Assembly (NCBI RefSeq): GCF_030719035.1
Contig: NZ_CP132203.1
Coordinates: forward strand, 6,404,501 to 6,468,500
Source: Hahella sp. HNIBRBA332
Lineage (GTDB): Bacteria > Pseudomonadota > Gammaproteobacteria > Pseudomonadales > Oleiphilaceae
Direction: 5' to 3'
Length of the DNA: 64,000 nucleotides
Every line of letters starts with the position of its first letter. The first letter of the stretch is position 1. A model generated the notes under the pieces. That model saw only the letters and a list, made by a program, of their open reading frames with translations, had not been told where the DNA came from and ran no database searches. Shown here piece by piece: positions 52,629-61,753 of the stretch. Position numbers and translations under genes: made by a program.

Positions 52629-54758
52629 GTGCCGACGATTGATGCGCTTGCTGAACGTTTGAAAACCTATCTGGATAACCACCATATCAATGTGGTGCGG
52701 CGAGCGTTTTACTACGCCGAGCAGGCGCATGAAGGGCAATACCGGCAAAGCGGCGAGCCTTACATTACCCACCCGCTGGCGGTGGCCAATCTCCTCGCGG
52801 ATCTGCAATTGGATCATCAGTGTCTGGCGGCGGCCATGCTGCACGACGTGATTGAAGACACCGGTATTCCCAAAGACGCGCTCAGCAGCCAGTTCGGAGA
52901 GAGCATCGCCGAATTGGTGGACGGCGTCAGCAAACTGACTCAGATTGAGTTCAAATCCAAAGCGGAAGCCCAGGCGGAAAACTTTCAAAAGATGACTTTG
53001 GCCATGGCCAAGGACATTCGCGTTATCCTGGTGAAACTGGCGGACCGTCTGCATAACATGCGCACGCTGGGACCGCTGAAACCGGAGAAACGTCGTCGTA
53101 TCGCGACGGAGACGCTGGATATTTACGCGCCGATCGCCAATCGACTGGGTATCCACACCATGTGCGTGGAGCTTGAAGACCTTGGGTTTCAGGCCATGTT
53201 CCCGATGCGCGCCAAGTATATCCAGGAAGCGGTGCGCAAACTGCGCGGCACTCATTACGAGATCATCGAAGAGATCAAACACAAGCTGGAAGGCAAACTG
53301 AAGGAGCGCGGTCTGTCCGTGCGCATTCAGGGCAGGGAGAAGCACCTGCACAGCATTTACCAGAAGATGAAGGCCAAACGACGCTCATTCCATGACATCA
53401 TGGACGTATACGCCTTCCGCATCATCACCGACTCCGTGGACAGCTGTTACCGAACTCTCGGGGTGGTCCACGGCATGTACAAACCGGTGCCGGGCCGCTT
53501 CAAAGACTACATCGCCTTGCCCAAGGCCAACGGTTATCAATCCATTCACACCACTCTGTTCGGCTCCCACGTCAATATCGAAATCCAGATCCGCACCGAA
53601 GAAATGGACAAAGTCGCCAACAGCGGCATCGCGGCGCATTGGGTTTACAAGAGCGCTACCTCCGACCTGGCGGATAACCAGCAGATGCGGGCGCAGAAGT
53701 GGGTGAAGGATTTGATGGAGCTGCGCGAGCGGGCGGACGACTCGCTGGAGTTTATCGAGCACGTCAAAATCGACTTGTTCCCGGACGAAATTTACATCTT
53801 TACTCCGAAAGGCCGCATCATGGAGCTGCCAGGCGGGGCGACCCCGGTGGATTTCGCCTATGCGATTCACACGGATATCGGCAACTCCACGGTAGCTTGT
53901 CGCATCAACAAGCATCTGGCCTCTCTCAGCATGCCGCTGAAGAGCGGGCAAACCGTGGAAATCATTACCGCGCCCGGCGCCAAGCCGAATCCGGCGTGGC
54001 TCAACTTTGTCGTCACCGGCAAGGCCAAGAGCAACATACGCCACTATCTGAAGCAGCAGCGTCAGAGTGAGTCTCGTGAATTGGGACGTCGCCTGCTGAA
54101 GAAAAACCTGCAGGCGTTCGGCAAACGGCTCGACGATATCAGCGACCAGCATAAAGAGAAAGTGCTCAAGCACAATCAGGCCAGCAGTTTCGACCGGTTG
54201 CTTGAAGAAATCGGGCTGGGCAGTCGCATGGCGTATATTGTGGCCCGTCAACTGGTGTCTGATGGCGAGCCCACGGAAAGCCATGACATGGAATACCGCG
54301 AGGACGACAACAAGCCGTCCTTGATGGTGGAGGGCGCTGATGGTCAGGTGTTGAACCTGGCGCACTGCTGTAAGCCAATTCCCGGCGATCCTATCGTCGG
54401 CGTCATCAATCGCGGCGCAGGGTTGATGATTCACTCCGAAACCTGCGACAAGATCAAGAAATTCCTTCACGACCCCGAGCACTGTATTCATTTGACCTGG
54501 GCCAAGAACATCACTGATGAGTTCTCTGTGGCTTTGCGAGTCGAAGTGGAGCGTCAGCGGGGCGTCATCGCCGAAATCGCCAGTGCGGTCACGATGGCCG
54601 ACGGCAATATCGAGAAAATCAATGTGGAAGAGCAGAACGCCCGTCTCAGTGTGGTGAGCCTGATCATCAAAGTTCAGGGTCGTATCCATCTGGCTCGCGT
54701 TATGCGCCGCCTGCGCCATTTGCTGGCGGTGACTTCCATTTCCAGGGTGAAACACTAA
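52629..54758 (+). CDS. spoT: Bifunctional (p)ppGpp synthetase/hydrolase
   Basis: A 709-residue long RelA/SpoT homologue that makes and degrades the stringent-response alarmone. The HD hydrolase domain is intact, with AAAMLHDVIEDTG near residue 74. The synthetase domain holds RFKDYIALPKANGYQSIHT near 300, which is the SpoT type. TGS comes next (LPGGATPVDFAYAIHT near 402), then helical, CC and C-terminal ACT domains. The GTG start at 52629 has GAAGG 6 bases upstream. ridA follows downstream, as in Pseudomonas. Confidence 0.96.
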   Translation: MPTIDALAERLKTYLDNHHINVVRRAFYYAEQAHEGQYRQSGEPYITHPLAVANLLADLQLDHQCLAAAMLHDVIEDTGIPKDALSSQFGESIAELVDGVSKLTQIEFKSKAEAQAENFQKMTLAMAKDIRVILVKLADRLHNMRTLGPLKPEKRRRIATETLDIYAPIANRLGIHTMCVELEDLGFQAMFPMRAKYIQEAVRKLRGTHYEIIEEIKHKLEGKLKERGLSVRIQGREKHLHSIYQKMKAKRRSFHDIMDVYAFRIITDSVDSCYRTLGVVHGMYKPVPGRFKDYIALPKANGYQSIHTTLFGSHVNIEIQIRTEEMDKVANSGIAAHWVYKSATSDLADNQQMRAQKWVKDLMELRERADDSLEFIEHVKIDLFPDEIYIFTPKGRIMELPGGATPVDFAYAIHTDIGNSTVACRINKHLASLSMPLKSGQTVEIITAPGAKPNPAWLNFVVTGKAKSNIRHYLKQQRQSESRELGRRLLKKNLQAFGKRLDDISDQHKEKVLKHNQASSFDRLLEEIGLGSRMAYIVARQLVSDGEPTESHDMEYREDDNKPSLMVEGADGQVLNLAHCCKPIPGDPIVGVINRGAGLMIHSETCDKIKKFLHDPEHCIHLTWAKNITDEFSVALRVEVERQRGVIAEIASAVTMADGNIEKINVEEQNARLSVVSLIIKVQGRIHLARVMRRLRHLLAVTSISRVKH

Positions 54759-54942
54759 GCGGCCGGGAACGCCGCGCCAACCTTATCCATCCTGCTAGCT
54801 GATCCGTTTCCTGAATGCTGTCTGACAGTATTCGTAAACCGGAGAAATCCGGTAAGATGCCGTTCTTTCAACACAGTATCGGCGGTAACTATACCCAAGG
54901 CGGCGTTGTCCGCGGCGGAACGAGAATAATGAGGCAACAGAT

Positions 54943-55329
54943 ATGACTAATAAATCCGTTATCCAGACCGAAAATGCGCCTAAGGCGATCGGCACCTATT
55001 CCCAGGCTGTTAAAGCCGGTCAAACCGTATACCTGTCTGGTCAGATTCCATTGAATCCCCAAACAATGGAACTGGTGAGCGGCGACTTCGCTGAACAGAC
55101 CAAACAAGTATTCGATAACCTGCGCGCGGTATGCCAGGCGGCTGGCGGCGATCTGGGCGATATCGTCAAGCTGAATATCTATCTGACTGACCTGAGCAAC
55201 TTCGCTACCGTCAATGAAATCATGGCGACTTACTTCAAGGAGCCTTATCCGGCTCGCGCCGCCATTGGCATTTCCCAGTTGCCGAAAGGCTCATTGGTGG
55301 AAATGGACGGCATCATGGTGACATCCTGA
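54943..55329 (+). CDS. ridA: RidA family enamine/imine deaminase
   Basis: A 128-residue trimeric enzyme that hydrolyses reactive 2-aminoacrylate and similar imines made by PLP enzymes. The conserved active-site Arg lies in YPARAAIGISQLPKGSLVEMD near residue 105, with GQIPLNPQTMELV near 35 and KLNIYLTDL near 74. It follows spoT after a 184-base gap, the usual spoT-ridA neighbourhood. It is ended by a hairpin. Confidence 0.95.
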   Translation: MTNKSVIQTENAPKAIGTYSQAVKAGQTVYLSGQIPLNPQTMELVSGDFAEQTKQVFDNLRAVCQAAGGDLGDIVKLNIYLTDLSNFATVNEIMATYFKEPYPARAAIGISQLPKGSLVEMDGIMVTS

Positions 55330-55346
55330 TCCGCTGATTTCTTCTC

Positions 55347-55368
55347 CCCGGTCCGGCTCCGGACCGGG
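55347..55368. terminator. Perfect GC-rich hairpin between convergent genes
   Basis: CCCGGTCCGG (55347-55356) is the exact inverse complement of CCGGACCGGG (55359-55368). There is no T-run, so it may act as a weak bidirectional terminator between ridA and the SDR gene. Confidence 0.45.
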
Positions 55369-55394
55369 AAGCTTGCCCCGCTAGCTCCTGAGGT

Positions 55395-56276
55395 TCACTC
55401 TTTTATATTCGCCTGACTATTCTGGGAAATATAAGTCTCTATCATTTCTCCATAGCCTTCTCGAAATGTGGGATAGCTGAAGTGAAAACCACTGGCCAAC
55501 AGCCGTTGGCTGGCGCAGCGTTTACTGCCTGCGCGGCGCTTTTGCTGCGCGGGAGCGGCTTCCGGTGCGCACGCCATGCGGGAGCAAGCTTGTTCTCGAA
55601 TCCATTGCGCCACTTCGTGCATGCGCACCGGCTCGCAGTCGCTGGCAAGATAACAAGGTTGCAGCGGCTTATCGGCGGCGAGTTCCACTAAGTGACATAA
55701 CACACCCACGGCGTCCTGTTCATGGATGCGATTGGTATAACCGCTGGGACCTGCGAGGGCGACCTGTCCATCCAGCGCTTGCTGCAATAAGCGCGTGCGG
55801 CCAGCGCCATAGATGCCGGAAAAGCGCACGACAGTGGTCGCGATCTCGGAGTCCGCCAGCAAGGCCTCCGCCTGCAGCAGTGTGGCGCCAGAGAAGCTGG
55901 AAGGCTCTGTGGCGCTGTCTTCATCGACCCACTCATCGTTTTCCTGGCCATATACACTGGTGGAGGATACAAACAACAATCGCTTGATTGAGCCGCTGCG
56001 CAGGCGCTCCATCACCCGTTGCAGACTCTTCACGTAGGCGGCTTCGTAGCCTTCCGGCGTAAAGGCGGACGGCGTGAGACAATAAATGGCGACGTCGATA
56101 TCGTTGGGCAGGGCGTCCAAAGCATCTCGCTCCAGATCCAGCGCATAATGAGCGACGCCCTCCGGTTGTTGCGGCGTGCGCGATACCGCGAGGATGTCAA
56201 AACGGTCATGCAGGCGCGCCGCCGCCTGGCGATTCAGCGCCCCGAAACCCAGCAGCAGCAGGCGTGGTTGATGCAT
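55395..56276 (-). CDS. SDR-family NAD(P)-binding protein (YeeZ-like)
   Basis: A 293-residue extended SDR protein from the ATG at 56276, which has GGAG 9 bases upstream; the five extra codons before it would contain the ribosome site. The N-terminal Rossmann motif is LLLLGFGALNRQAAARL near residue 8. LFVSSTSVYG near 110 gives the Ser/Thr-Tyr region, but the SDR YxxxK pair is weak, as in YeeZ relatives. RFSGIYGAGRTRLL is near 155 and GYTNRIHEQDAV near 180. The substrate is unknown; nucleotide-sugar epimerase-like activity is possible. It is divergent from oxyR. Confidence 0.82.
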   Translation of the reverse strand: MHQPRLLLLGFGALNRQAAARLHDRFDILAVSRTPQQPEGVAHYALDLERDALDALPNDIDVAIYCLTPSAFTPEGYEAAYVKSLQRVMERLRSGSIKRLLFVSSTSVYGQENDEWVDEDSATEPSSFSGATLLQAEALLADSEIATTVVRFSGIYGAGRTRLLQQALDGQVALAGPSGYTNRIHEQDAVGVLCHLVELAADKPLQPCYLASDCEPVRMHEVAQWIREQACSRMACAPEAAPAQQKRRAGSKRCASQRLLASGFHFSYPTFREGYGEMIETYISQNSQANIKE

Positions 56277-56591
56277 TGCGTCTATCTCCAATCAGGCTTA
56301 TGCTAGCTCTTGGCTATTAAGTCGAAAAGTTCAATATGGTCAGACTATTAAGCCAAGTCTGGAGGCGGTTTCTGAACCGGCGCGCCGGGCGTATAGATTG
56401 GCGCATTCGGAACCCTGGAAAACCAGTGATGCAGGGTAGAGTATTCCCTGGCGTTCTGAAATGCTTTTCCTGGGTGAAAACAGGAACTCCTGATCCCAGA
56501 GACTGTCCATAAAAAGATTTGAGCCGGTAAGTCGTCGTCCGGAAAGATGACTGGGCGCTTAACGGATGGAAAACAACATAGTGAGAAACAC
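56277..56591. promoter_or_regulatory. Divergent promoter region of the SDR gene and oxyR
   Basis: 315 bases. CTATTAAG occurs twice in direct orientation (56314-56321 and 56345-56352), 31 bases apart, inside an imperfect TGGCT...AGCCA inverted arrangement. OxyR-type tetramer sites could lie here, but no certain match was found. Confidence 0.35.
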
Positions 56592-57530
56592 ATGACTCTG
56601 ACTGAATTGCGTTACATTGTCACTCTGGCTGAAGAGAAGCATTTCGGCCGCGCTGCTGAACGCTGTTTCGTCAGTCAGCCCACCTTGAGCGTGGCGGTGA
56701 AAAAACTGGAGGATGAGCTGGGCGTCACCTTGTTTGAGCGCAGCAAGAGCCATATCACCGTCACAGACACTGGCAAGCGTGTGGTGGAGCAGGCGCTGCG
56801 CGTGCTGGACCAGGTCAGCGTCATCAAGGATATCGCGCAGGCGGGCAAAGACCAGCTGTCCCAGCCGTTGCGCGTCGGCGCCATATACACTATCGGGCCT
56901 TACCTGTTTCCCCATCTGATGCCTGAGTTGCACCGGGCTGCGCCGCAAATGCCGCTATATATAGAAGAGAACTACACCGCCGTATTGCGGGAGAAGTTGC
57001 GCCATTCGGAACTGGACGCCATTATCGTGGCGCTGCCGTTCAATGAGCCGGAAGTTGTGACCCTGCCGCTGTATGACGAACCCTTCGTCGTGTTGATGCC
57101 GGAAGATCATCCGCTGTCCCAATACGACGAAATCGACAGCGAAATGCTGCCCGCCCACGACTTGCTGTTGTTGGGCCCGGGACACTGCTTCCGCGATCAG
57201 GTGCTGGACGCCTGCCCGGAACTGTTTAACCGTATGGGGAAAGAACCGCCCCGCAGCGACCGGCCAGCGCACATCATCACGGAAGGCAGTTCGCTGGAAA
57301 CCATCCGCCACATGGTCGCTTCCGGCCTTGGCATCACCGTTCTGCCGTTGTCCGCCGTACGCGAAGATCGCTACGCCAGCGGTTTGCTGACGACGCGGCC
57401 GTTCAAATCTCCGGCGCCCTATCGCACGGTGGGCCTGGCCTGGCGCGTCACCTTCCCGCGCCCGAAAGCGATCGATATGGTGGCGTTGGCGGCGGGACAG
57501 TGCAGGGTGGTTGAGAAGCGCGCCAGTTAA
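56592..57530 (+). CDS. oxyR: Hydrogen-peroxide-sensing regulator OxyR
   Basis: A 312-residue LysR regulator that switches by a disulfide between Cys199 and Cys208. Both are present at exactly those positions (GHCFRDQVLDAC), which separates it from ordinary LysR proteins. The N-terminal winged helix begins MTLTELRYIVTLAEEKHF. The ATG at 56592 is preferred; an upstream start at 56547 would add 15 residues. The next gene is recG, the same oxyR-recG pairing as in Pseudomonas, where they are co-transcribed. Confidence 0.95.
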   Translation: MTLTELRYIVTLAEEKHFGRAAERCFVSQPTLSVAVKKLEDELGVTLFERSKSHITVTDTGKRVVEQALRVLDQVSVIKDIAQAGKDQLSQPLRVGAIYTIGPYLFPHLMPELHRAAPQMPLYIEENYTAVLREKLRHSELDAIIVALPFNEPEVVTLPLYDEPFVVLMPEDHPLSQYDEIDSEMLPAHDLLLLGPGHCFRDQVLDACPELFNRMGKEPPRSDRPAHIITEGSSLETIRHMVASGLGITVLPLSAVREDRYASGLLTTRPFKSPAPYRTVGLAWRVTFPRPKAIDMVALAAGQCRVVEKRAS

Positions 57531-57553
57531 AGTCGGAAAAGGATCTCCTGAGC

Positions 57554-59620
57554 GTGTCTATTGAACAGCCGTTAACGGAATTAAAGGGCGTTGGGCCGGC
57601 CTTGGCGGAAAAGCTGGCGAAGCTGGGCCTGCATACGGTGCAGGACCTGCTGTTCCACTTGCCCCTACGCTATGAAGACCGCACCCGGGTAACGCCAGTC
57701 GCCCAGGTGAGGGTGGGTATGCCTGCGCAAGTCGAAGCGACGGTGGTGGACGCCAGAGTCGAATTGGGACGCAAACGCAGCCTGCTGGTGCGAGTGCGCG
57801 ACGACAGCGGCGAGCTGGGTCTGCGCTTTTATTATTTCACCGCGCAGCAGAAGAATCGCTTCAGCCCCGGTCGCAAGTTTCTGTGTTATGGCGAAGCGCG
57901 CCTCGGCCGTAGCGGGCTGGAAATGTACCATCCCGAAACCACGCAGGTGGATGAGCTAAAGCCGGCGGAAATGGAGCAGCGTCTCACGCCCATTTATCCG
58001 ACCACAGAAGGGCTGCTGCAAAAGCGTTTGCGTGACCTGTGCCAGCAGGCGCTGATGTTGATGCGCCGCTACCCCATCAAAGACTGGCTGCCCCAGGAAT
58101 TACGCAGTCATTATCAGATGCCGGAACTGAATGCCGCATTGGATTACCTGCATCACCCACCGGTGGGCGCCAACGTAGCGGCGCTGGCGGAAAGCCGGCA
58201 TCCCAATCAACAGCGTCTGGTGGCGGAAGAGCTGCTGGCGCACCATCTCAGTCTCTTGCAATTGCGGCAGGAAGTGCAGTCTCAACCGGCCCCAGCTTTG
58301 CAAGCCGGCCCCTTGCAGCAGCGTTTTATCGAACAACTGCCCTTTGCTCTGACCGGGGCGCAGAAGCGCGTCATTGGGGAGATTGAGCAGGATGTGCGGG
58401 CCATGGTCCCGATGCTGCGTCTGGTGCAGGGAGACGTCGGCTCCGGCAAAACCGTTGTGGCGGCGGCGTCAGCATTGTTCGCCATTGAAGCCGGTCATCA
58501 GGCGGCGTTGATGGCGCCGACGGAAATACTGTCGGAACAGCATTTCAAGACACTGAGTCAGTGGCTGGAGCCTCTGGGCGTCAGTGTGGTGTGGCTTAAC
58601 GGCAAGCTTAAGGCCAGTGAGCGGCAAAAAGTGCTGGATGCGATTTCATCCGGCGCAGCGCAATTGGCTATCGGCACCCATGCGCTGTTTCAGGATCAAG
58701 TCGAGTTCGCCCGACTTGGTCTCGCTATTATCGACGAACAACATCGCTTTGGCGTGCATCAGCGGCTCTCGCTGCGGGAAAAAGGCGCTCGTTCCGGGCA
58801 GGCGCCCCATCAGCTGATCATGACTGCGACGCCGATTCCCCGTACTTTGGCGATGAGCGCCTACGCGGATCTGGATACCTCCGTAATTGATGAGTTGCCG
58901 CCAGGGCGCACGCCAGTGGTGACGGCGGTCATACCCGACATCAAACGGGACGATGTGGTGGAGCGGGTGCGTAAAGTCTGTCTGGAAGGACGTCAGGCTT
59001 ATTGGGTGTGCACCCTGATTGAAGAATCCGAAGTGTTGCAGTGTCAGGCTGCCGAAGCGGCGGCGGCGAGTCTGGCTGAAGCCTTGCCGGATTTGCGCGT
59101 AGGGCTGGTGCACGGCCGCATGAAGGCGGCGGAGAAAACCGCCGTCATGGACGACTTCAAGAACAATCGGCTGCACTTGTTGGTGGCCACCACTGTCATC
59201 GAAGTCGGCGTGGACGTACCCAACGCGAGCCTGATGATCATCGAAAACCCTGAGCGCCTAGGGCTGGCGCAATTGCACCAGTTGCGCGGTCGGGTTGGGC
59301 GCGGCAGTCACGAAAGTTACTGTGTGCTGATGTACCATCCGCCGCTGTCTCTGGCGGGCAAAGCGCGCATGCAGGTCATGCGGGACAGCAACGATGGTTT
59401 TGTCATCGCGGAGAAGGACCTGGAGATTCGCGGGCCGGGGGAAGTTCTCGGCACCCGTCAAACCGGTTTGATTCAGTTCCGTATCGCCGATCTGCAACGG
59501 GATCGTCAATGGTTGCCGGTGGTGAAGGAAATGGCCCTGAACGTCATTGATCAGACGGACGTAACGGAAGCCCTCATCCGCCGCTGGATCGGCCAGCGCG
59601 CGTTATACGGCAAGGTCTGA
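57554..59620 (+). CDS. recG: ATP-dependent DNA helicase RecG
   Basis: A 688-residue branch-migration helicase that remodels stalled forks and Holliday junctions. It has an N-terminal wedge/OB domain (residues about 60-200), then Walker A LVQGDVGSGKTVVAAASAL near 296, DEQH box (AIIDEQHRFGVHQ) near 395, the motif MTATPIPRTLAMSAYADLD, and C-terminal RecA2 with QLRGRVGRG. The GTG start has AAGGATC upstream. It begins 23 bases after oxyR and probably shares its transcript. Confidence 0.96.
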   Translation: MSIEQPLTELKGVGPALAEKLAKLGLHTVQDLLFHLPLRYEDRTRVTPVAQVRVGMPAQVEATVVDARVELGRKRSLLVRVRDDSGELGLRFYYFTAQQKNRFSPGRKFLCYGEARLGRSGLEMYHPETTQVDELKPAEMEQRLTPIYPTTEGLLQKRLRDLCQQALMLMRRYPIKDWLPQELRSHYQMPELNAALDYLHHPPVGANVAALAESRHPNQQRLVAEELLAHHLSLLQLRQEVQSQPAPALQAGPLQQRFIEQLPFALTGAQKRVIGEIEQDVRAMVPMLRLVQGDVGSGKTVVAAASALFAIEAGHQAALMAPTEILSEQHFKTLSQWLEPLGVSVVWLNGKLKASERQKVLDAISSGAAQLAIGTHALFQDQVEFARLGLAIIDEQHRFGVHQRLSLREKGARSGQAPHQLIMTATPIPRTLAMSAYADLDTSVIDELPPGRTPVVTAVIPDIKRDDVVERVRKVCLEGRQAYWVCTLIEESEVLQCQAAEAAAASLAEALPDLRVGLVHGRMKAAEKTAVMDDFKNNRLHLLVATTVIEVGVDVPNASLMIIENPERLGLAQLHQLRGRVGRGSHESYCVLMYHPPLSLAGKARMQVMRDSNDGFVIAEKDLEIRGPGEVLGTRQTGLIQFRIADLQRDRQWLPVVKEMALNVIDQTDVTEALIRRWIGQRALYGKV

Positions 59621-59777
59621 GCGGCGCGTAGCAATCCCTTACCAATCATTACAAAAGATACCCTAAGCCAGCAGAACCCCCGAAACCTGCTAAGCTACAA
59701 TTAAAGTAATGATGAAAAATCCCCCTGATATTAGAAGCCGGTTTATTTTATTTCTCCCATACGAGGCGATAAGAGAT

Positions 59778-61184
59778 ATGGCCGTTCCAGCAGCTGTTGC
59801 GCGTTTATTAGAGGACTACAGCACTCAAAGGGGCGACTTGGCGGAAGACGCCGCCAAGGTGCGGGAGGTAACGGGCAAAGACGCGCCGACGGAAGCGAGA
59901 GTGCGGGCGATTATGCTGCACGACGAGGCCGGCGTTCTGCAAGCGGTGATACCGGAAAGCACTATCCTCGATCTGGATCGTCTCAATGAGGGCGTCGGCC
60001 GCAACTTGCGGGCGCTGCCCCTGGCGGAGCTGGATGAGCTGCGCAAGCGCCTGCAATGGTATGAGGCGCCGGCGCTGCCGGATTTAACCGGCTGCGAAGC
60101 GGTGATTGACGTCCGCTTGAGCGCATTCGAAGAGATTTATCTGCCGTCCTCGGAAGAAGGCAAATACCTGTGCATGAGCCGGCGCTTATTTGAAGCCGCT
60201 ATGGGCGCAGTCAAGATCATGCAGATCAGCGTGCGTCTGCCTGAAATCGCCGTTAACCACAATCAACCGGCGAAAGACATGGATCAGATCAATAAGGCCA
60301 TTTCCAGCTTCACCAGTCTGCGTATTCAACGCCGTTTGGAGGATACGCTGGAAATGCCGCCGTTGCCGGAAACCGCCCAACGCATCATCAAACTGCGCGT
60401 GGACCCGGAAGCCGGCATTTCCGAGCTGGCGGATATCGTGGAGACCGACCCCAGCCTGTCCGCTCAGGTGGTCAGTTGGGCCAGCTCCTCGTTTTACGCC
60501 GCACCGGGCAAGATCCGCTCTGTGCATGACGCTATCGTGCGGGTGCTGGGGTTTGATCTGGTTATGAATCTGTCCATGGGGCTGGCGCTGGGGAGAACAC
60601 TGGAGGTGCCGGAGGAACGCGGCGATGGTTTTACTCCTTACTGGGAACAGTCAGTATGGACAGCCACCCTATGCGGCGCTCTCACTACGGCGATTCCCAA
60701 GGAGCGCCGTCCAGAATTTGGGCTGGCGTACCTGGTTGGGCTATTGCACAACTTTGGCTATCTGGTGCTGGCGCATGTCTTTCCGCCACACTTCTCACTG
60801 ATTTGCCGCTATAGCGAAGCCAACCGCCATGTTGACTCCGAGAATTGCGAACAATTTCTGCTGGGCATCACTCGCGAACAGATGGGCGGCAAGTTGATGG
60901 AAATGTGGAACATGCCGGAAGAAGTCAGCGTCGCTCTGCGTTACCAGAAAAATCCTTACTACAGTGGCGATTACTCGGTATACAGCGCCCTGCTGTTCGT
61001 CGCCACGCAGTTATTGCGCAAGCACGGCATCGGCGAAGGCCCTGCCCAGCCTGCGCCCCAGTCTTTATGGGACGAACTCGGTCTGACGCGTGAGCGCGCC
61101 GAGGACGTGCTGCAGGAATTGCTCAGTATGTCCGAGGATATGAAGAACCTGGCGGACAACTTGTCAGAGGCCACGCGCAGCTGA
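59778..61184 (+). CDS. YbaK-like/HDOD fusion protein
   Basis: A 468-residue cytosolic protein. Residues 1-150 look like an aminoacyl-tRNA deacylase (YbaK) fold with VLQAVIPESTILDLDRLN, but the catalytic lysine of YbaK seems to be missing. Residues about 195-420 form an HDOD domain (EMPPLPETAQRIIKLRVDPE, then LGFDLVMNLSMGLALG). HDOD lacks the HD phosphohydrolase residues and acts as a signalling adaptor in motility, c-di-GMP or stress control. The same fusion follows recG in Pseudomonas. The ATG at 59778 is favoured over 59709, which lacks a ribosome site. Confidence 0.82.
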   Translation: MAVPAAVARLLEDYSTQRGDLAEDAAKVREVTGKDAPTEARVRAIMLHDEAGVLQAVIPESTILDLDRLNEGVGRNLRALPLAELDELRKRLQWYEAPALPDLTGCEAVIDVRLSAFEEIYLPSSEEGKYLCMSRRLFEAAMGAVKIMQISVRLPEIAVNHNQPAKDMDQINKAISSFTSLRIQRRLEDTLEMPPLPETAQRIIKLRVDPEAGISELADIVETDPSLSAQVVSWASSSFYAAPGKIRSVHDAIVRVLGFDLVMNLSMGLALGRTLEVPEERGDGFTPYWEQSVWTATLCGALTTAIPKERRPEFGLAYLVGLLHNFGYLVLAHVFPPHFSLICRYSEANRHVDSENCEQFLLGITREQMGGKLMEMWNMPEEVSVALRYQKNPYYSGDYSVYSALLFVATQLLRKHGIGEGPAQPAPQSLWDELGLTRERAEDVLQELLSMSEDMKNLADNLSEATRS

Positions 61185-61241
61185 TCCGTTGCGCAGGATT
61201 GGTTTTCCTACGCTTGTTACCTTAAGTAAGCGGGAATTAAA

Positions 61242-61269
61242 AAATAATGTGATAGGTTTCACATTATTT
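61242..61269. promoter_or_regulatory. CRP/Vfr binding site
   Basis: AAATAATGTGA (61242-61252) and TCACATTATTT (61259-61269) are perfect inverted repeats around TAGGTT, the exact TGTGA-N6-TCACA CRP consensus with symmetric flanks. The centre is 163 bases upstream of the start codon at 61419. Confidence 0.85.
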
Positions 61270-61281
61270 CAAAACTGTGTC

Positions 61282-61287
61282 TATAGT
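61282..61287 (+). promoter_or_regulatory. Candidate -10 box TATAGT downstream of the CRP site
   Basis: TATAGT differs from TATAAT at one base. It places the start point near 61294-61297, so the CRP centre would be about 39-41 bases upstream, as in class II CRP activation. No good -35 box is seen, as expected for that class. Confidence 0.45.
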
Positions 61288-61418
61288 TAATTTGTAAGCT
61301 CTTTAAGAACCATTAACCAACCGATCCGCTCCTAAGGCCCGCCAGTCAAGGCCGTCGGACGGACGTCACAACCCTGTACCGAAGGCGCTTAATAAACTTT
61401 ACCGACAGGAGGGCTGTC

Positions 61419-61670
61419 ATGGGCGCGCTTATTTTCAATCAAGCCAGCATTTATCACTTGCAGCAGTTGGAGTATCAGTTCCGCCGTAGATTCGGTGAGC
61501 GGTACCGGCTTTCTGAAGAAAGTTCGCGCATGGAGCTTATTACCAAGTCATCGCAGTCATCAGACATCATCATCCAGAAATATTTCCGGAAGTTCGCGCA
61601 TGAGCTGGAACCGGAACTGATCAAAGAACTTGTGTCCCGAGGCGTGGTTCCTCCGAAGCTCTGGAATTGA
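61419..61670 (+). CDS. Small protein, unknown function, CRP/Vfr-controlled
   Basis: An 83-residue soluble, mainly helical and charged protein. It contains IYHLQQLEYQFRRRFGERY near residues 11-29 and a C-terminal ELIKELVSRGVVPPKLWN. No signal peptide, membrane segment or cysteine is present, and no family was recognised. It has an excellent AGGAGGG ribosome site 8 bases before the ATG, a perfect CRP/Vfr palindrome upstream and a strong terminator after. It therefore looks like a genuine, separately controlled, probably well-expressed single gene. It is convergent with the DUF2489 gene. Confidence 0.8.
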   Translation: MGALIFNQASIYHLQQLEYQFRRRFGERYRLSEESSRMELITKSSQSSDIIIQKYFRKFAHELEPELIKELVSRGVVPPKLWN

Positions 61671-61695
61671 TTTTTTGTGTAAACCCCAGAGACTT

Positions 61696-61738
61696 TAGTC
61701 CTTTTGCCCCGTTCTGCGGGGCTTTTATTAAAGGACTA
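61696..61738. terminator. Double-stem bidirectional terminator
   Basis: An inner stem GCCCCG/CGGGGC (61706-61722) with TTTT behind it is enclosed by an outer perfect stem TAGTCCTTT/AAAGGACTA (61696-61704, 61730-61738). It serves the 83-residue gene and the convergent DUF2489 gene. Confidence 0.88.
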
Positions 61739-61753
61739 GACAGCCGCCTGTTC

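Noticed and set aside
53385..54755. Antisense 456-codon open frame inside spoT
   Set aside because: Shadow of a high-GC coding frame; no ribosome site and no protein-like pattern, while SpoT on the other strand is unmistakable.
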